This document shows, piece by piece, positions 18,432 to 28,237 of a stretch of 64,000 bases of DNA. A program made the position numbers and the translations under genes. The DNA comes from Magnetospirillum sp. Its GTDB lineage: Bacteria > Pseudomonadota > Alphaproteobacteria > Rhodospirillales > Magnetospirillaceae. The stretch is from positions 744,001 to 808,000 of the forward strand of contig JANQAI010000011.1 of assembly GCA_024707145.1 (NCBI GenBank), given 5' to 3'. The notes under the pieces were generated by a model that saw only the letters and a list, made by a program, of their open reading frames with translations, ran no database searches and was not told where the DNA came from. The stretch's first letter is position 1. Each line of letters opens with the position of its first letter.

Positions 18432-19100
18432 TCAGTGCGGATAGACGTGGATGGAAATCCGGCGGTTGAGCGACTGGTTGACCGGCAGCGGCGTGCCGTC
18501 GTCGCGGTGGTTGGGCGCGCGCGGCGAGTATTGGCCGAAGGACGACATGGTCATGCGTTCCTCGGGCAGGCCCAGGCCGTTCATGATCCGCATGGCGGTG
18601 AGCGCGCGGGCGGCGGCCAGGTCGAAATTGCTGGGGAATTGCTGGGTCTTGATGGGGGTGTCGTCGGTGTGCCCCTGCACCTCGATGCGGTAGCTGGCGA
18701 AGCGCTCGTTGTTCAGCGTCTCGGCGATGCCTTTGATGATGGGCATGATCTCGGGACGGATCTCGGCCGAAGCGGGCTTGAACATGGCGTTGGCGTCCAG
18801 GTTGAGCACCACGCCGCGCTCGTCGCTGCCCACGTCCACCGCGTCGTCGCCGCCGCGGGTGGCGCTGACCACCTGGGCCAGTTCCTTGCGCACGTTGTCC
18901 AGCGGGGTCGAGGCGGTGCGCTTGCCGATGTCCTTGGCCATGCCCGACTGCACCTTCTCGTACAGGTTGGCGTCCACCTTGGAAATGGCCGCCAGCATGA
19001 CGAAGAACGCCATGATCAGGGTGATCATGTCGGCGTAGGAGAGCAGCCAGTCCTCCAGCGGCTCCTCGTTCTTGGTGTGGAAGCGGGCGCCGCGCTTCAT
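18432..19100 (-). CDS. motB: Flagellar motor stator protein MotB
   Basis: 222 residues. One N-terminal membrane helix carries the proton-binding aspartate in LLSYADMITLIMAFFVML. A plug/linker follows, then an OmpA-type peptidoglycan-binding domain (IEVQGHTDDTPI, NFDLAAARALTAMRIM, NRRISIHVYP). Start ATG 19100 overlaps the motA stop by 4 bases. MotB anchors the stator to the wall and conducts ions with MotA to power the flagellum. Confidence 0.93.
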   Translation of the reverse strand: MKRGARFHTKNEEPLEDWLLSYADMITLIMAFFVMLAAISKVDANLYEKVQSGMAKDIGKRTASTPLDNVRKELAQVVSATRGGDDAVDVGSDERGVVLNLDANAMFKPASAEIRPEIMPIIKGIAETLNNERFASYRIEVQGHTDDTPIKTQQFPSNFDLAAARALTAMRIMNGLGLPEERMTMSSFGQYSPRAPNHRDDGTPLPVNQSLNRRISIHVYPH

Positions 19101-19894
19101 CGCCGCTGCACCCGGTCGATGTCGAAGTGGATTGCGGGATCCAGGAACGAGTTCATGGCGTCCTGGATGAAGCGCGGGCTCTTGCGGTCGGCCAGCAGGG
19201 CCAGCCCCTCGGTCACCAGCAGACCGCGGAAGCGGATGATGGATTCGCGCTGGTGCACCTTGTTGGCGGCGGGCATCAGGATCAGGCGGGCGAACAGCAC
19301 GCCGTACAAGGTGCCGAGCAGGCCCACGGCCATGCCCGGTCCCAGCTTGGACGGGTCGGTGCCCATGTTGTCGAGCATCACCACCAGGCCGACCAGGGTT
19401 GCCAGCATGCCGAAGGCCGGCGCGTTGGATGCCATGTATTTCAGGATCTCGGTGGGTACGGTGCGGCGCTGGAAGGCGGTTTCCACCTGGTTCTCCAGCA
19501 ATTCCCGCACCTCGGGGCCGGAATAGCCGCTGACCACCAGGTTGACGCCGAAGGCGAGGAACTGGTCCTGCTTGCGCAAGTTCTTGGTATCCGATTCCAG
19601 GGCGGGCAAGCCGCCCTTCTGCACCATATATCCCCAGCGGATGACGCGCGCGACCTCGTTGGTCAGCATGCCGCGCCCCATGCGGGGCGAGAAGAAGATG
19701 GCCTTGATCAGGCTCAGCGCCTGCAGGACGTAGCGCACCTCGAAGGCGACGAAAGTGGCCGCCAAGGTGCCGCCAACAACCATGACGAAGCCGGTCGCGT
19801 GCAGAAAGACTTGGTAATTGGAAGTGGAGCCGACGATGGCACCAATGAACAAGACCAGGCTTAGAAAAAAGCCAAGGATCGTGGGAAGCGACAT
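19097..19894 (-). CDS. motA: Flagellar motor stator protein MotA
   Basis: 265 residues from ATG 19894 (an in-frame ATG 18 bases upstream lacks a ribosome site). Four membrane helices: two near the N-terminus (LGFFLSLVLFIGAIVG; FVMVVGGTLAATFVAF) and two after a cytoplasmic loop (NAPAFGMLATLVGLVVML; GPGMAVGLLGTLYGVLFARLIL). This is the classic MotA/PomA layout. It forms an operon with motB (4-base overlap). Confidence 0.92.
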   Translation of the reverse strand: MSLPTILGFFLSLVLFIGAIVGSTSNYQVFLHATGFVMVVGGTLAATFVAFEVRYVLQALSLIKAIFFSPRMGRGMLTNEVARVIRWGYMVQKGGLPALESDTKNLRKQDQFLAFGVNLVVSGYSGPEVRELLENQVETAFQRRTVPTEILKYMASNAPAFGMLATLVGLVVMLDNMGTDPSKLGPGMAVGLLGTLYGVLFARLILMPAANKVHQRESIIRFRGLLVTEGLALLADRKSPRFIQDAMNSFLDPAIHFDIDRVQRR

Positions 19895-20074
19895 GGGCCT
19901 GGTTTCCCCCATCGGCCGCTACATCGGCCGGATGTGTCTATTTTGTGCGAAAGTGGCGGTCCAAGCAACACGTTCGGCTAGGGCTGTGCGCAACGGGCTC
20001 TTGCACACTGGGTTGATTGCCGTAGACTGCCGACCCCGGTCCCCGTCGCGGCCGGCCTGGAAGAGGGGCGTTTG

Positions 20075-22381
20075 ATGGAGCTTTCCGCGCTCAGCGCGGT
20101 GCACGGAGCCTTGCTGGGCACCATCGTTCTGGTGGTCGCCATGGCGGCGGTCGGCCGCTCTCCGGGGGTGCCGCGGGGGCTGTCGCTGTTCGCGGCCGCC
20201 TTCGCCCTGCACGTGCTGCGTCACGGCATCCTGCTCGGTCTGGGCGGGCTGGGGCCGCTGATGACCGCGATCCTGGCCGAGGCCGCGCATGTCGCCTCGG
20301 GCGTGGTGATGATCGCCGCCACCGTGGTGGAACTGCGCCGTGCCCCGCCGCGCCGCACCCTGGTGGCCCTGTGGGTGGGCATGGTGGTGGCCCTGGCGGC
20401 GCTGTCGCCCGTGCTGGGGACCGAGGTGGTGGCGGCGGCCGTCAGCCTGTTCGTCGGCACCGTGATGCTGGTCGCCGCCGGAGCGTTCCTGGTGCGGGCG
20501 CACAAGGCGCCGGGGGCGGGTTACCGGCTGGTGGCGCTGCTGTTCGCCCTGTGGGCGCTGCATAAATGGAGCATCCCCTGGGTGGTGCCGGTGGAGTGGC
20601 TCCTGCCGTACCGCCTGCTGCTGTCGGAAGTGCTGTCCATCTGCCTGGGCGTGGCGCTGCTGCTGGCCTCGGACCGCGAGCGCCGCATGGCCGAGCTGGT
20701 GTCGCGCCGCCATGCCGAATCGCTGCTGAGGCTGCAGGGCGAAGCCATCGAGGCCGCCGCCAACGCCATCTTCATCACCGACCGCGCCGGCCGCATCGCC
20801 TGGTGCAACGCAGCCTTCACCCGGCTGTCGGGCTGGACCGCCGAGGAAGCGCGGCGGCGCCCCGCCCGCCGCCTGCTCATGGGGCGCGACCGCGACCGCC
20901 GCCTGATGGAGGCCATCGAGCAGGGGCGGACCTGGCGCGGCGAACTGAGCCTGCGGCGCAAGGACGGCACGCTCTACATCGTTGATCAGACCGTCACTCC
21001 CATCGCCGACGAACGCGGCCAGGTCAGCCATTACGTGGTGGTGCAGGAGGACGTCACCGAGCGCCGCCAGGCCGAGGAGCGCATCCGCTTCCTGTCCAAC
21101 CACGACGCCCTGACCGCGCTGCCCAACCGTCTGCTGTTCCGCGAGCACCTGCAGCGCGCCGTCGCCCGCGCCCGCGCCGAGCGGGCCGGGCTGGCGGTGC
21201 TGTTCCTCGATCTCGAGGATTTCAGCCATTACAACGACGTGTTGGGGCATGACGGCGGCGACCGCCTGCTGTTGGCCCTGGTGGAGCGGCTGATGGCGGC
21301 GGGCAGGGGGGTGGAGACCACCGCCCGGGTGGGCGGCGACGAATTCGCCTTCGTGGTGGACGAGGACGGTGGCGGCGAACACGCCGCCGAACTGGCGCAG
21401 ACCCTGCTGGATGCGGTCACCGCGTCGTTCGAGATAGAGGGCCACGAGGTGCAGGTGGGCGCCAGCGTGGGCATCGCGCTGTTCCCCGTCGACGGCGACG
21501 ACGCCGAGACGCTGATGAAGAACGCCGACGTGGCCATGTACCGCGCCATCCACGAGGCGCCCAACGGCTACCGCTTCTTCGCCCCGGCCATGGATTCCGA
21601 ACTGGCCGAGCGCCGCCGCATGGAAGCCGATCTGCGCCGCGCCGCCTTGCGTGGCGAACTGGTGCTGCACTACCAGCCCATCGTCGCCGTGGCCGACCGC
21701 CGCATCGTCGGGCTGGAGGCGCTGGTGCGCTGGAACCATCCCGAGGACGGCATGATCCCGCCCGGCCGGTTCATTCCGCTGGCCGAAGAGAACGGCCTGA
21801 TCGCCCCCATCGGCGAATGGGTGCTGACCGAGGCCTGTCGCCAGGCCCGCGAATGGGGCGATGCCGGCTTGCCGCCGGTGCCCATCGCCGTCAACCTGTC
21901 GGCGGTGCAGATGAAGCGCCAGGACCTGCCCCTGATGGTGCGCCGCCTGCTGACCGAGGCGCGCCTGCCGCCGGGCCGGCTGGAACTGGAGCTGACCGAG
22001 ACCGCCATGATGGAGGACGCCGTGGCCGCCGGGCGCGTGCTGGCCGACGTCAACGCCATGGGCATGGGGCTGGCGGTGGACGATTTCGGCACCGGCTATT
22101 CCTCGCTGGGCCGGCTGAAACGCTTCCCCGTCTGCAAGCTGAAGATCGACCGCTCGTTCGTGGCCGACGTGGCCGAGAACGACAGCGACCGCGCCATCAC
22201 CCGTGCCATCATCTCGCTGGCCCATGCCCTCGATCTCAAGGTGGTGGCCGAAGGCGTCGAGACCGAGGCGCAGTTCGACATCCTGGCCGCCGAGGGCTGC
22301 GACAGCATCCAGGGCTTCCTGTTCAGCCCCGCCGTGCCGGCCGACCAGGCGGAGGAACTGCTGCGCCGCGGCGGATTCTAG
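20075..22381 (+). CDS. Membrane PAS-GGDEF-EAL c-di-GMP enzyme
   Basis: 768 residues; ATG 20075 behind GAAGAGGGG. Residues 1-205 hold about seven membrane helices, a possible sensor module without a family I can name. A PAS domain (EAIEAAANAIFITDRAGR) follows. The GGDEF motif is intact (ARVGGDEFAFVVDEDG), but the inhibitory-site position reads RGVE rather than RxxD. The EAL domain is complete (LEALVRW, ELTETAMM, DDFGTGYSSL, KIDRSF, EGVETEAQFD). Either or both activities could operate. It diverges from motAB, so a link to motility control is plausible. Confidence 0.92.
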   Translation: MELSALSAVHGALLGTIVLVVAMAAVGRSPGVPRGLSLFAAAFALHVLRHGILLGLGGLGPLMTAILAEAAHVASGVVMIAATVVELRRAPPRRTLVALWVGMVVALAALSPVLGTEVVAAAVSLFVGTVMLVAAGAFLVRAHKAPGAGYRLVALLFALWALHKWSIPWVVPVEWLLPYRLLLSEVLSICLGVALLLASDRERRMAELVSRRHAESLLRLQGEAIEAAANAIFITDRAGRIAWCNAAFTRLSGWTAEEARRRPARRLLMGRDRDRRLMEAIEQGRTWRGELSLRRKDGTLYIVDQTVTPIADERGQVSHYVVVQEDVTERRQAEERIRFLSNHDALTALPNRLLFREHLQRAVARARAERAGLAVLFLDLEDFSHYNDVLGHDGGDRLLLALVERLMAAGRGVETTARVGGDEFAFVVDEDGGGEHAAELAQTLLDAVTASFEIEGHEVQVGASVGIALFPVDGDDAETLMKNADVAMYRAIHEAPNGYRFFAPAMDSELAERRRMEADLRRAALRGELVLHYQPIVAVADRRIVGLEALVRWNHPEDGMIPPGRFIPLAEENGLIAPIGEWVLTEACRQAREWGDAGLPPVPIAVNLSAVQMKRQDLPLMVRRLLTEARLPPGRLELELTETAMMEDAVAAGRVLADVNAMGMGLAVDDFGTGYSSLGRLKRFPVCKLKIDRSFVADVAENDSDRAITRAIISLAHALDLKVVAEGVETEAQFDILAAEGCDSIQGFLFSPAVPADQAEELLRRGGF

Positions 22382-22451
22382 CCGCTCCTTTATCGCGATT
22401 TTCCGCCTGCCGCCGCCGGTGCTATGACCGTGGCCCTGACTTGGCAGCGCC

Positions 22452-23258
22452 ATGGCGGAAACCATGTCCGAACCCGATCCGGTCCTGTTGCGGCACCGTG
22501 CCCTGGAGCAGATCGCCATGGCGGCGCTGCACGCCGCCCGCGTGCTGATGGAAAGCGGTGCGCGGGCGCAGGTGATCCATCAATGCGCCGTCATGGTGGC
22601 GACCGGGCTGGGCGCCGAACAGGCGGCTTTCCGCTCCGGCTACGCCTCACTGGCCATGACCGTCACCAGCGGCAGCAATTCCATCACCCGCATGGTCGAG
22701 GTGGGGCGGCACGGGGTCAACCATCGCCTCGACCAGGGCATCCGCAAGCTGGCCGTGCGCGTCGCCGAGGGCGGCATGACGGCGGAGGAAACCCGGCGGG
22801 AGATCGACGCCCTGGTGCGCCAGACCGCCCGCCACCCCGCCTGGCTGGTGGCTTTGGCCGTGGGCCTGGCGTGCGCCGCCTTCGGCCGGCTGTTCGGGGT
22901 GGACTGGGCCGGCTTCGCCGCCGCCGCCTTCGCCGCCGCCATCGGCCAATACCTGCGTCACGAACTGATCGTCCGGAAGGTCAACGGTTTCGTCATCGCC
23001 GCGGTGATCGCCTTCGCCGCCGCCGGGCTGGGCGTGGCCGGCGCGCGGCTGCTGGGCAGCGCCACCGCCGATCTGGCGCTGATGGCCTCGGTCCTGCTGC
23101 TGGTGCCGGGGGTGCCGGCGCTCAATGCCCAGATGGACATCATGGAGGGATCGCCCACCCTGGGCAGCGCGCGGGCGGTCACCGTGGTGATGGTCATGGT
23201 GTTCGTCACCCTCGGCGTCTGGCTGGCCCAGGCGGTGGCGCGGCTGGTGGCGGCATGA
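22452..23258 (+). CDS. ThrE/YjjP-type exporter, N-terminal subunit
   Basis: 268 residues; an in-frame ATG at 22464 is an alternative start. The cytoplasmic N-terminal half is followed by about five membrane helices (HPAWLVALAVGLACAAFGRL, GFVIAAVIAFAAAGLGVAGA, VVMVMVFVTLGVWLAQAVA). It matches the threonine/serine exporter (DUF1212) family, where a YjjP-like part works with a YjjB-like part. The next gene supplies the second part with an ATGA overlap. Substrate (threonine, serine or a dicarboxylate such as succinate) cannot be told from sequence. Confidence 0.82.
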   Translation: MAETMSEPDPVLLRHRALEQIAMAALHAARVLMESGARAQVIHQCAVMVATGLGAEQAAFRSGYASLAMTVTSGSNSITRMVEVGRHGVNHRLDQGIRKLAVRVAEGGMTAEETRREIDALVRQTARHPAWLVALAVGLACAAFGRLFGVDWAGFAAAAFAAAIGQYLRHELIVRKVNGFVIAAVIAFAAAGLGVAGARLLGSATADLALMASVLLLVPGVPALNAQMDIMEGSPTLGSARAVTVVMVMVFVTLGVWLAQAVARLVAA

Positions 23259-23722
23259 GCCCGGACGTCCCGCATCTGCTGCATCAGGCCCTGTTCGGCG
23301 CGGTGGCCGCCGCCGGCTTCGGCGTGCTGTTCAACTTCGGCCCGCGCTCGCTGCCCTGGTGCGCCGCCTGCGGCGCCCTGGCCCTGGCCATCCGCACCAT
23401 GGGGCTGGATGCCGGATGGAGTCTGGAGGCGGCCTCCTTCGTCGCCGCGTCCGCCGTGGCCGTGGCGGTGCGGCTGCTGAGGCCCAGATCCCGGCAGGCC
23501 AGCGGTGCCATGGCGCTGGCCGGCTGCATTCCCATGGTGCCGGGCAGTTTCTTCGCCCAGGCCATCCTGGGCCTGCTGGCCCTGACCACGCCGGCGGGCG
23601 CCGAGGCCGGGCCGCTGATCGCCACCACCCTGGAACACACCTTGCGAGTGCTGTTCACCGTGGGCGCCATCGGCGCCGGCCTGACCATCCCCACCCATCT
23701 CATGGGGACGCGGGAGTTCTAG
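23255..23722 (+). CDS. ThrE/YjjB-type exporter, C-terminal subunit
   Basis: 155 residues, nearly all membrane: four to five helices including ALFGAVAAAGFGVLFNFGP and AGCIPMVPGSFFAQAILGLL, the latter matching the conserved loop of the YjjB half. ATG 23255 overlaps the previous stop (ATGA), so the two are coupled and likely form one transporter. Its stop overlaps the convergent pat-like gene by 4 bases. Confidence 0.82.
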   Translation: MSPDVPHLLHQALFGAVAAAGFGVLFNFGPRSLPWCAACGALALAIRTMGLDAGWSLEAASFVAASAVAVAVRLLRPRSRQASGAMALAGCIPMVPGSFFAQAILGLLALTTPAGAEAGPLIATTLEHTLRVLFTVGAIGAGLTIPTHLMGTREF

Positions 23723-26446
23723 TCTTCCGGTTCCGGTTCGGGTTCGGTGATTTCGGGCTTGGACAGGTCGTATTCCACCTCGACGATGTCGCCGTCGATG
23801 GTCTTGGTCTGGACGAAGCCCAGATGCTCGACGAATTTGAGCATGCGGGTGTTGTCCTTCAGCACCTGGCCGACGATGGCGCCGGTGCCGCGCGAGCGAC
23901 AGTATTCGATCATCTTGGCCAGCAGCCGCTTGCCCAGGCCGGTGCCCTTGAGGTCCGAGCGCACCAGCACGGCGAATTCGGCCTTTTCGTTGTCCGGGTC
24001 GGTGACCGTGCGGACCACGCCCAGGGTTTCCTTGGTGCCGTCCTCGTGGGTGTATTCGGCGATGAACGCCATCTCGCGGTCGTAGTCGATCTGGGTCAGG
24101 CGCGCCATCTCGGAATGGGGCAGTTCGTGCACCAGGCCGAAGAAGCGGAAGCGGATGTCCTCGGGCGTCATCTTGGACACCAGGACGTGGTGGTTGGGTT
24201 CGTCCTCCGGCCGGATCGGACGCAGCAGCGTCTTGCGCCCGGTGCCGTCCTGCATGGTGAAGATCTCTTCCAGCTCGGCCGGGTAGGGGCGGATGGCCAG
24301 GCGTTCGCGGTCGCGCGCCACCTTGGCCACCTTGATGGCGGCGTCCAGCGCCACCACCCCGTCGGAATCGCAGCGCAGCGGGTTGATATCCAGTTCCACG
24401 ATCTCGGGGAAATCGACGATCATCTGGGAAACCTGGATCAGCACGCTGTGCAGGGCGTCCATGTTGGCCGGCGGGCGGCCGCGGTAGCCGCGCAGCAGCG
24501 AGGCGACGCGGGTGCGCTGCACCAGATCGGCGGCCAGGTTCATGTTCAGCGGCGGCAGCGCCACCGCGCGGTCGCCGATGATCTCCACCGCCACGCCGCC
24601 CTGGCCGAACAGGATGACCGGGCCGAAGATGGGGTCGGTGGCGACGCCGACGATCAGGCTCCTGGGTGCCGGGGCGGCGCACCGCCATCTTCTGCACGGT
24701 GAAGCCCTCGATGCGGGCGTCGGGATAGGTCTCCTGCACCCGCTTCAGCATGGCGTTGGCGGCCTTTTCCACCTCGAACGGGGTGTCCAGGTTCAGCACC
24801 ACGCCGCCTACGTCGGACTTGTGCACGATGTCGGGGGACAGGATCTTCAGCGCTACCGGTGCGTTCAGGCTTTTGGCGATGCGGCTGGCCTCGGCCGGGT
24901 GGCGGGCCATGCGGGTCTCGATGGTGGGGATGCCGTAGGCGTCCAGCACCGCCTTGGCCTCGGCCTCGGTCATCATGGAATCGCCGCGCGCCAGCACCTC
25001 GTTGATGATGTCGCGCACGAAGCCGGTATCGGGAATGAAGTCCGACGCCGCCGAGGCCGGCACTTCCATCAGCATTTCCTGGTTGCGCTTGTACTCCAGC
25101 AGGTGCAGGAAGCCCTGGACGGCGGCATAGGGAGTCTCGAAGGTGGGGACGGCGGCATCGGCCAGCAGGCGGCGGGCCTGCGCCACCTTCTCGCTGCCCA
25201 CCCAGCAGGTCATGATGTTGGCGCGGGTGCGCTCCTTGAACACCTTGATCACCGATTCCGCCACCGCCTCGGCCTCGGACATGGCGGTGGGAGCGTACAT
25301 CACCAGCACGCCGTCGATGGACTTGCAGTCCAGCAGGATGGACAGAACCTTGGCGTAGCGTTCGCCGTCGGCGTCGCCGACGACGTCGATGGGGTTGCAG
25401 CGCGACCACGTGGCCGGCAGCACCGCGTTCAGCTTATCCACCACCTCGCCCGGCAATTCGGCCAGTTCGCCGCCGCCATCGGCCAGGTCGTCGGCCGCCA
25501 CCACGCCGATGCCGCCGCCATTGGTGACGATGGCCAGCCGCTTGCCCTTCACCGGCCGCGAGCGGGCCAGCGTTTCCACCGCGCCGAACAATTCGTCGAT
25601 GTCCTGCACCCGCAGCATGCCGGCGCGGCGGATGGCGGCGTCGAACACCAGATCCGAACCGGCCAGCGAGCCGGTATGCGAACTGGCGGCCAGGGCGCCC
25701 TCGGTGGAGCGCCCGGCCTTGATCACCAGGATGGGCTTGTTGCGGGCGGCGGCGCGGGCCGCCGACATGAAGTTGCGCCGTCCGCGCAGCGTCTCGACAT
25801 AAAGCAGGATGGCGCGGGTATAGGGATCCGAGCCCAGGTAGTCCAGGATGTCGCCGATGCTGACGTCGGCGCCTTCGCCGGTGTGGATGAAGTGGGAGAA
25901 ACCGATGCCCTTGGTGCAGGCCCAGTCCAGCACGGCGGTGCACAGGGCGCCCGACTGGGACACGAAGGCGATCTTGCCTTTCAGCGCGTCCTCGGGGGCG
26001 AAGCTGGCGTTCAGGCCGATGCCCGGCACCAGGATGCCCATGGAATTGGGGCCCAGCAGGCGCAGGCCGTAGGGCTTGGCCTCGGCGATGGCCGCTTCCA
26101 GCAGGGTGCGGCCGGTGTCGTCGCGCTCGTATTCCAGCCCGGTGGTCATCACGCAGACGGCGCGCGTGCCCTTTTCGCCCAGGGCGCGGACAATGCCGGG
26201 TACGGTGACGGGCGGGGTACAGATGACGGCCAGATCAGGGACGATGGGCAGGCTGGCCACGTCGGGATAGGCCAGCACGCCGGCCACCGACTGGAACTCG
26301 GCGGTCACGGGGATGATGGGGCCGGCGAAATTGGCCTGCAGCAGGTTCTTCATCACCACCGAACCGGGAGCCTTGGGCTTGGTGGTGGCGCCGATCACCG
26401 CCACCGACTGGGGGCGGAACAGGGCCTTCAGATTGCGCACGCTCAT
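23719..26446 (-). CDS. Pat-type protein acetyltransferase: NDP-forming acyl-CoA synthetase-GNAT fusion (one-base frameshift)
   Basis: Reconstructed 908 residues. The N-terminal 650 or so residues are an ADP-forming acyl-CoA synthetase: CoA-binding LFRPQSVAVIGATTKPKAPG, the ligase-CoA region LLGPNSMGILVPG and FVSQSGALCTAVLDW, then an ATP-grasp domain (GIPTIETRMARHPAEA). The C-terminal 170 residues are a GNAT domain with LVRSDLKGTGLGKRLLAKMI. This order matches bacterial lysine acetyltransferases (Pat/YfiQ), which acetylate enzymes such as acetyl-CoA synthetase. The frame breaks at 24657-24658: GTQE should continue LIVGVATDPIFG, and the coding strand reads GAGCCTG for GAGCTG. It diverges from the MaoC-Pta/ackA pair. 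Confidence 0.85.
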
Positions 26447-26812
26447 GGGGTCCCCAGCCTATGACTAATGTTTTATCGCTGCGCAGATTACCGCTGTGCC
26501 TTGTGCTCAGCAACGCAGCCGAAGGGCATGTCCGCCATGTGTTGGACCCGGTCTGTCTCACCCTCTCGGGTAGGGTTGTGGCGCAATGCCTGAAATAACG
26601 GCAGGAATGCTTGAAAATGGAAGCACTCCCGCCTCGTCCCAAAAGGGGAGTAAGCTCCTACCACGCCTGCCCTGGGCTACCTCAGCTTTTGGGGTATACA
26701 GTGACCAATTCATGAAGGATTGCCCACGGGCGTTGTATCACCATCGGGAAGGCCCGTATATTTCGCACCGCAACACGACGGGGCGGGCCCCCAACCGGAC
26801 AAGGAGACGACG
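26447..26812. other. Intergenic region between pat and maoC-pta
   Basis: 366 bases without a gene. It holds a short inverted repeat ACTCCC/GGGAGT (26625-26651) and a promoter-like pair at 26733-26762. It must carry the promoters of both divergent genes. Confidence 0.4.
26733..26762 (+). promoter_or_regulatory. Predicted promoter of maoC-pta/ackA
   Basis: TTGTAT (26733-26738) and TATATT (26757-26762), 18-base spacer. The -10 is good, the -35 poor. About 45 nt of leader precede the AAGGAGACGACG ribosome site. Confidence 0.35.
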
Positions 26813-28225
26813 ATGGTCGAGATGATGGAGAACCGGACCTGGGATGAGATCAAGGTCGGTGACAGTGCCTCTCTCATCCGGACCTGCCGCATGGAGGATG
26901 TCGAGCTGTTCGGTGTCGCCACCGGTGATCTCAATCCCACCCATTACAGTGCCGAGCAGGCCCAGCAGTTGGCCCAGCACCGCAAGGTGCTGGCGCATTC
27001 CATGTGGGGCGGCTCGCTGATCTCTGCGCTGCTGGGCAACGAGCTGCCCGGTCCGGGAACCGTCTACAAGGGCCAGGATTTCCAGTTCCTCCGTCCGGTC
27101 GAGGTGGGCGACAGCCTGACCGTCACCATCACCGTGGCGGAAAAGGTCGAGCCCAACCTGATCGCCTTCGCCTGCACCGCGGTGAACCAGAAGCAGGACG
27201 TGGTGTTCCAGGGCCGCGCCGACGTCTTCGCCCCCACCGTCAAGGTGGTGCAGCCCAAGGCCGAACTGCACGAGGTGTCCCTGCGCCGCCGCCACCACGT
27301 CTTCGAGGACATCATCGAGCGCTGCGGCCCGCTGGACCCCATCACTGTGGCGGTGTGCCATCCTTGCGACCAGGTGTCGCTGGAAGGTCCGGTCGAGGCG
27401 TTCAAGCGCGGTCTGATCAATCCCATCCTGGTGGGCCCCGAGGCCAAGATCCGCTCGGTGGCGGCCGAGTTCGGCTTCGACCTGACCGGCATGCGCATCA
27501 TCGACACCCAGCACAGCCATGAATCCGCCGAGAAGGCGGTGGCCCTGTGCCGTTCGGGCGAGGCCGAGGCGCTGATGAAGGGCAGCCTGCACACCGATGA
27601 GATGATGCATGAGGTGGCGCGCCGCGAAACCGGCCTGCGCACCGGCCGGCGCATCAGCCACGTCTTCGTGATGGACGTGCCGACCTATCCCAAGACCCTG
27701 CTGATCACCGACGCCGCCATCAACATCTATCCCACCCTGGAAGACAAGGTGGACATCGTCCAGAACGCCATCGACCTGGACCATTGCCTGGGCGTACCCA
27801 AGCCCAAGGTGGCCATCCTGTCGGCGGTGGAGACGGTGTATCCCAAGATCAATTCCACCATCGAGGCGGCTGCCCTGTGCAAGATGTCCGACCGCGGCCA
27901 GATCACCGGCGCGGAACTGGACGGCCCGCTCGCCTTCGACAACGCCATCTCGGCCGAGGCCGCCAAGATCAAGAAGATCGTCTCGTCGGTGGCCGGCCAG
28001 GCCGACATCCTGCTGGTGCCCGACCTGGAGGCGGGCAACATGCTGGCCAAGCAATTGTCCTATCTGGCCGAGGCCGACGCGGCCGGCATCGTGCTGGGCG
28101 CGCGCGTTCCCATCGTGCTCACCAGCCGCGCAGATTCCGCCAAGGCCCGTCTGGCGTCCTGCGCCGTGGCCGTGCTGTTCGCCCACGCGCGCCGCGCCAA
28201 GGCGGCCAAAGTCGCCGCCGAGTAA
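26813..28225 (+). CDS. MaoC-like hydratase/phosphate acetyltransferase fusion
   Basis: 470 residues from ATG 26813, strong ribosome site AAGGAG. Residues 1-150 form a MaoC hot-dog domain (VATGDLNPTHYSAEQA, HSMWGGSLISALLG), the family of R-specific enoyl-CoA hydratases. Residues 165-470 are a phosphate acetyl/butyryltransferase domain (PITVAVCHPCDQVSLEGPVEA, MKGSLHTDEMMHEV, GADILLVPDLEAGNM-like segment). This fusion is known in proteobacteria. With ackA 12 bases downstream it should interconvert acetyl-CoA (or butyryl-CoA) and acetate through the acyl phosphate. Confidence 0.9.
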   Translation: MVEMMENRTWDEIKVGDSASLIRTCRMEDVELFGVATGDLNPTHYSAEQAQQLAQHRKVLAHSMWGGSLISALLGNELPGPGTVYKGQDFQFLRPVEVGDSLTVTITVAEKVEPNLIAFACTAVNQKQDVVFQGRADVFAPTVKVVQPKAELHEVSLRRRHHVFEDIIERCGPLDPITVAVCHPCDQVSLEGPVEAFKRGLINPILVGPEAKIRSVAAEFGFDLTGMRIIDTQHSHESAEKAVALCRSGEAEALMKGSLHTDEMMHEVARRETGLRTGRRISHVFVMDVPTYPKTLLITDAAINIYPTLEDKVDIVQNAIDLDHCLGVPKPKVAILSAVETVYPKINSTIEAAALCKMSDRGQITGAELDGPLAFDNAISAEAAKIKKIVSSVAGQADILLVPDLEAGNMLAKQLSYLAEADAAGIVLGARVPIVLTSRADSAKARLASCAVAVLFAHARRAKAAKVAAE

Positions 28226-28237
28226 GGAGATACACAG

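Noticed and set aside
19919..22519. Very long antisense open frame opposite the PAS-GGDEF-EAL gene
   Set aside because: Its translation is low-complexity, rich in His, Gln, Arg and Gly, and shows no motif. Such frames arise opposite high-GC coding sequence; the plus-strand gene has complete domains.
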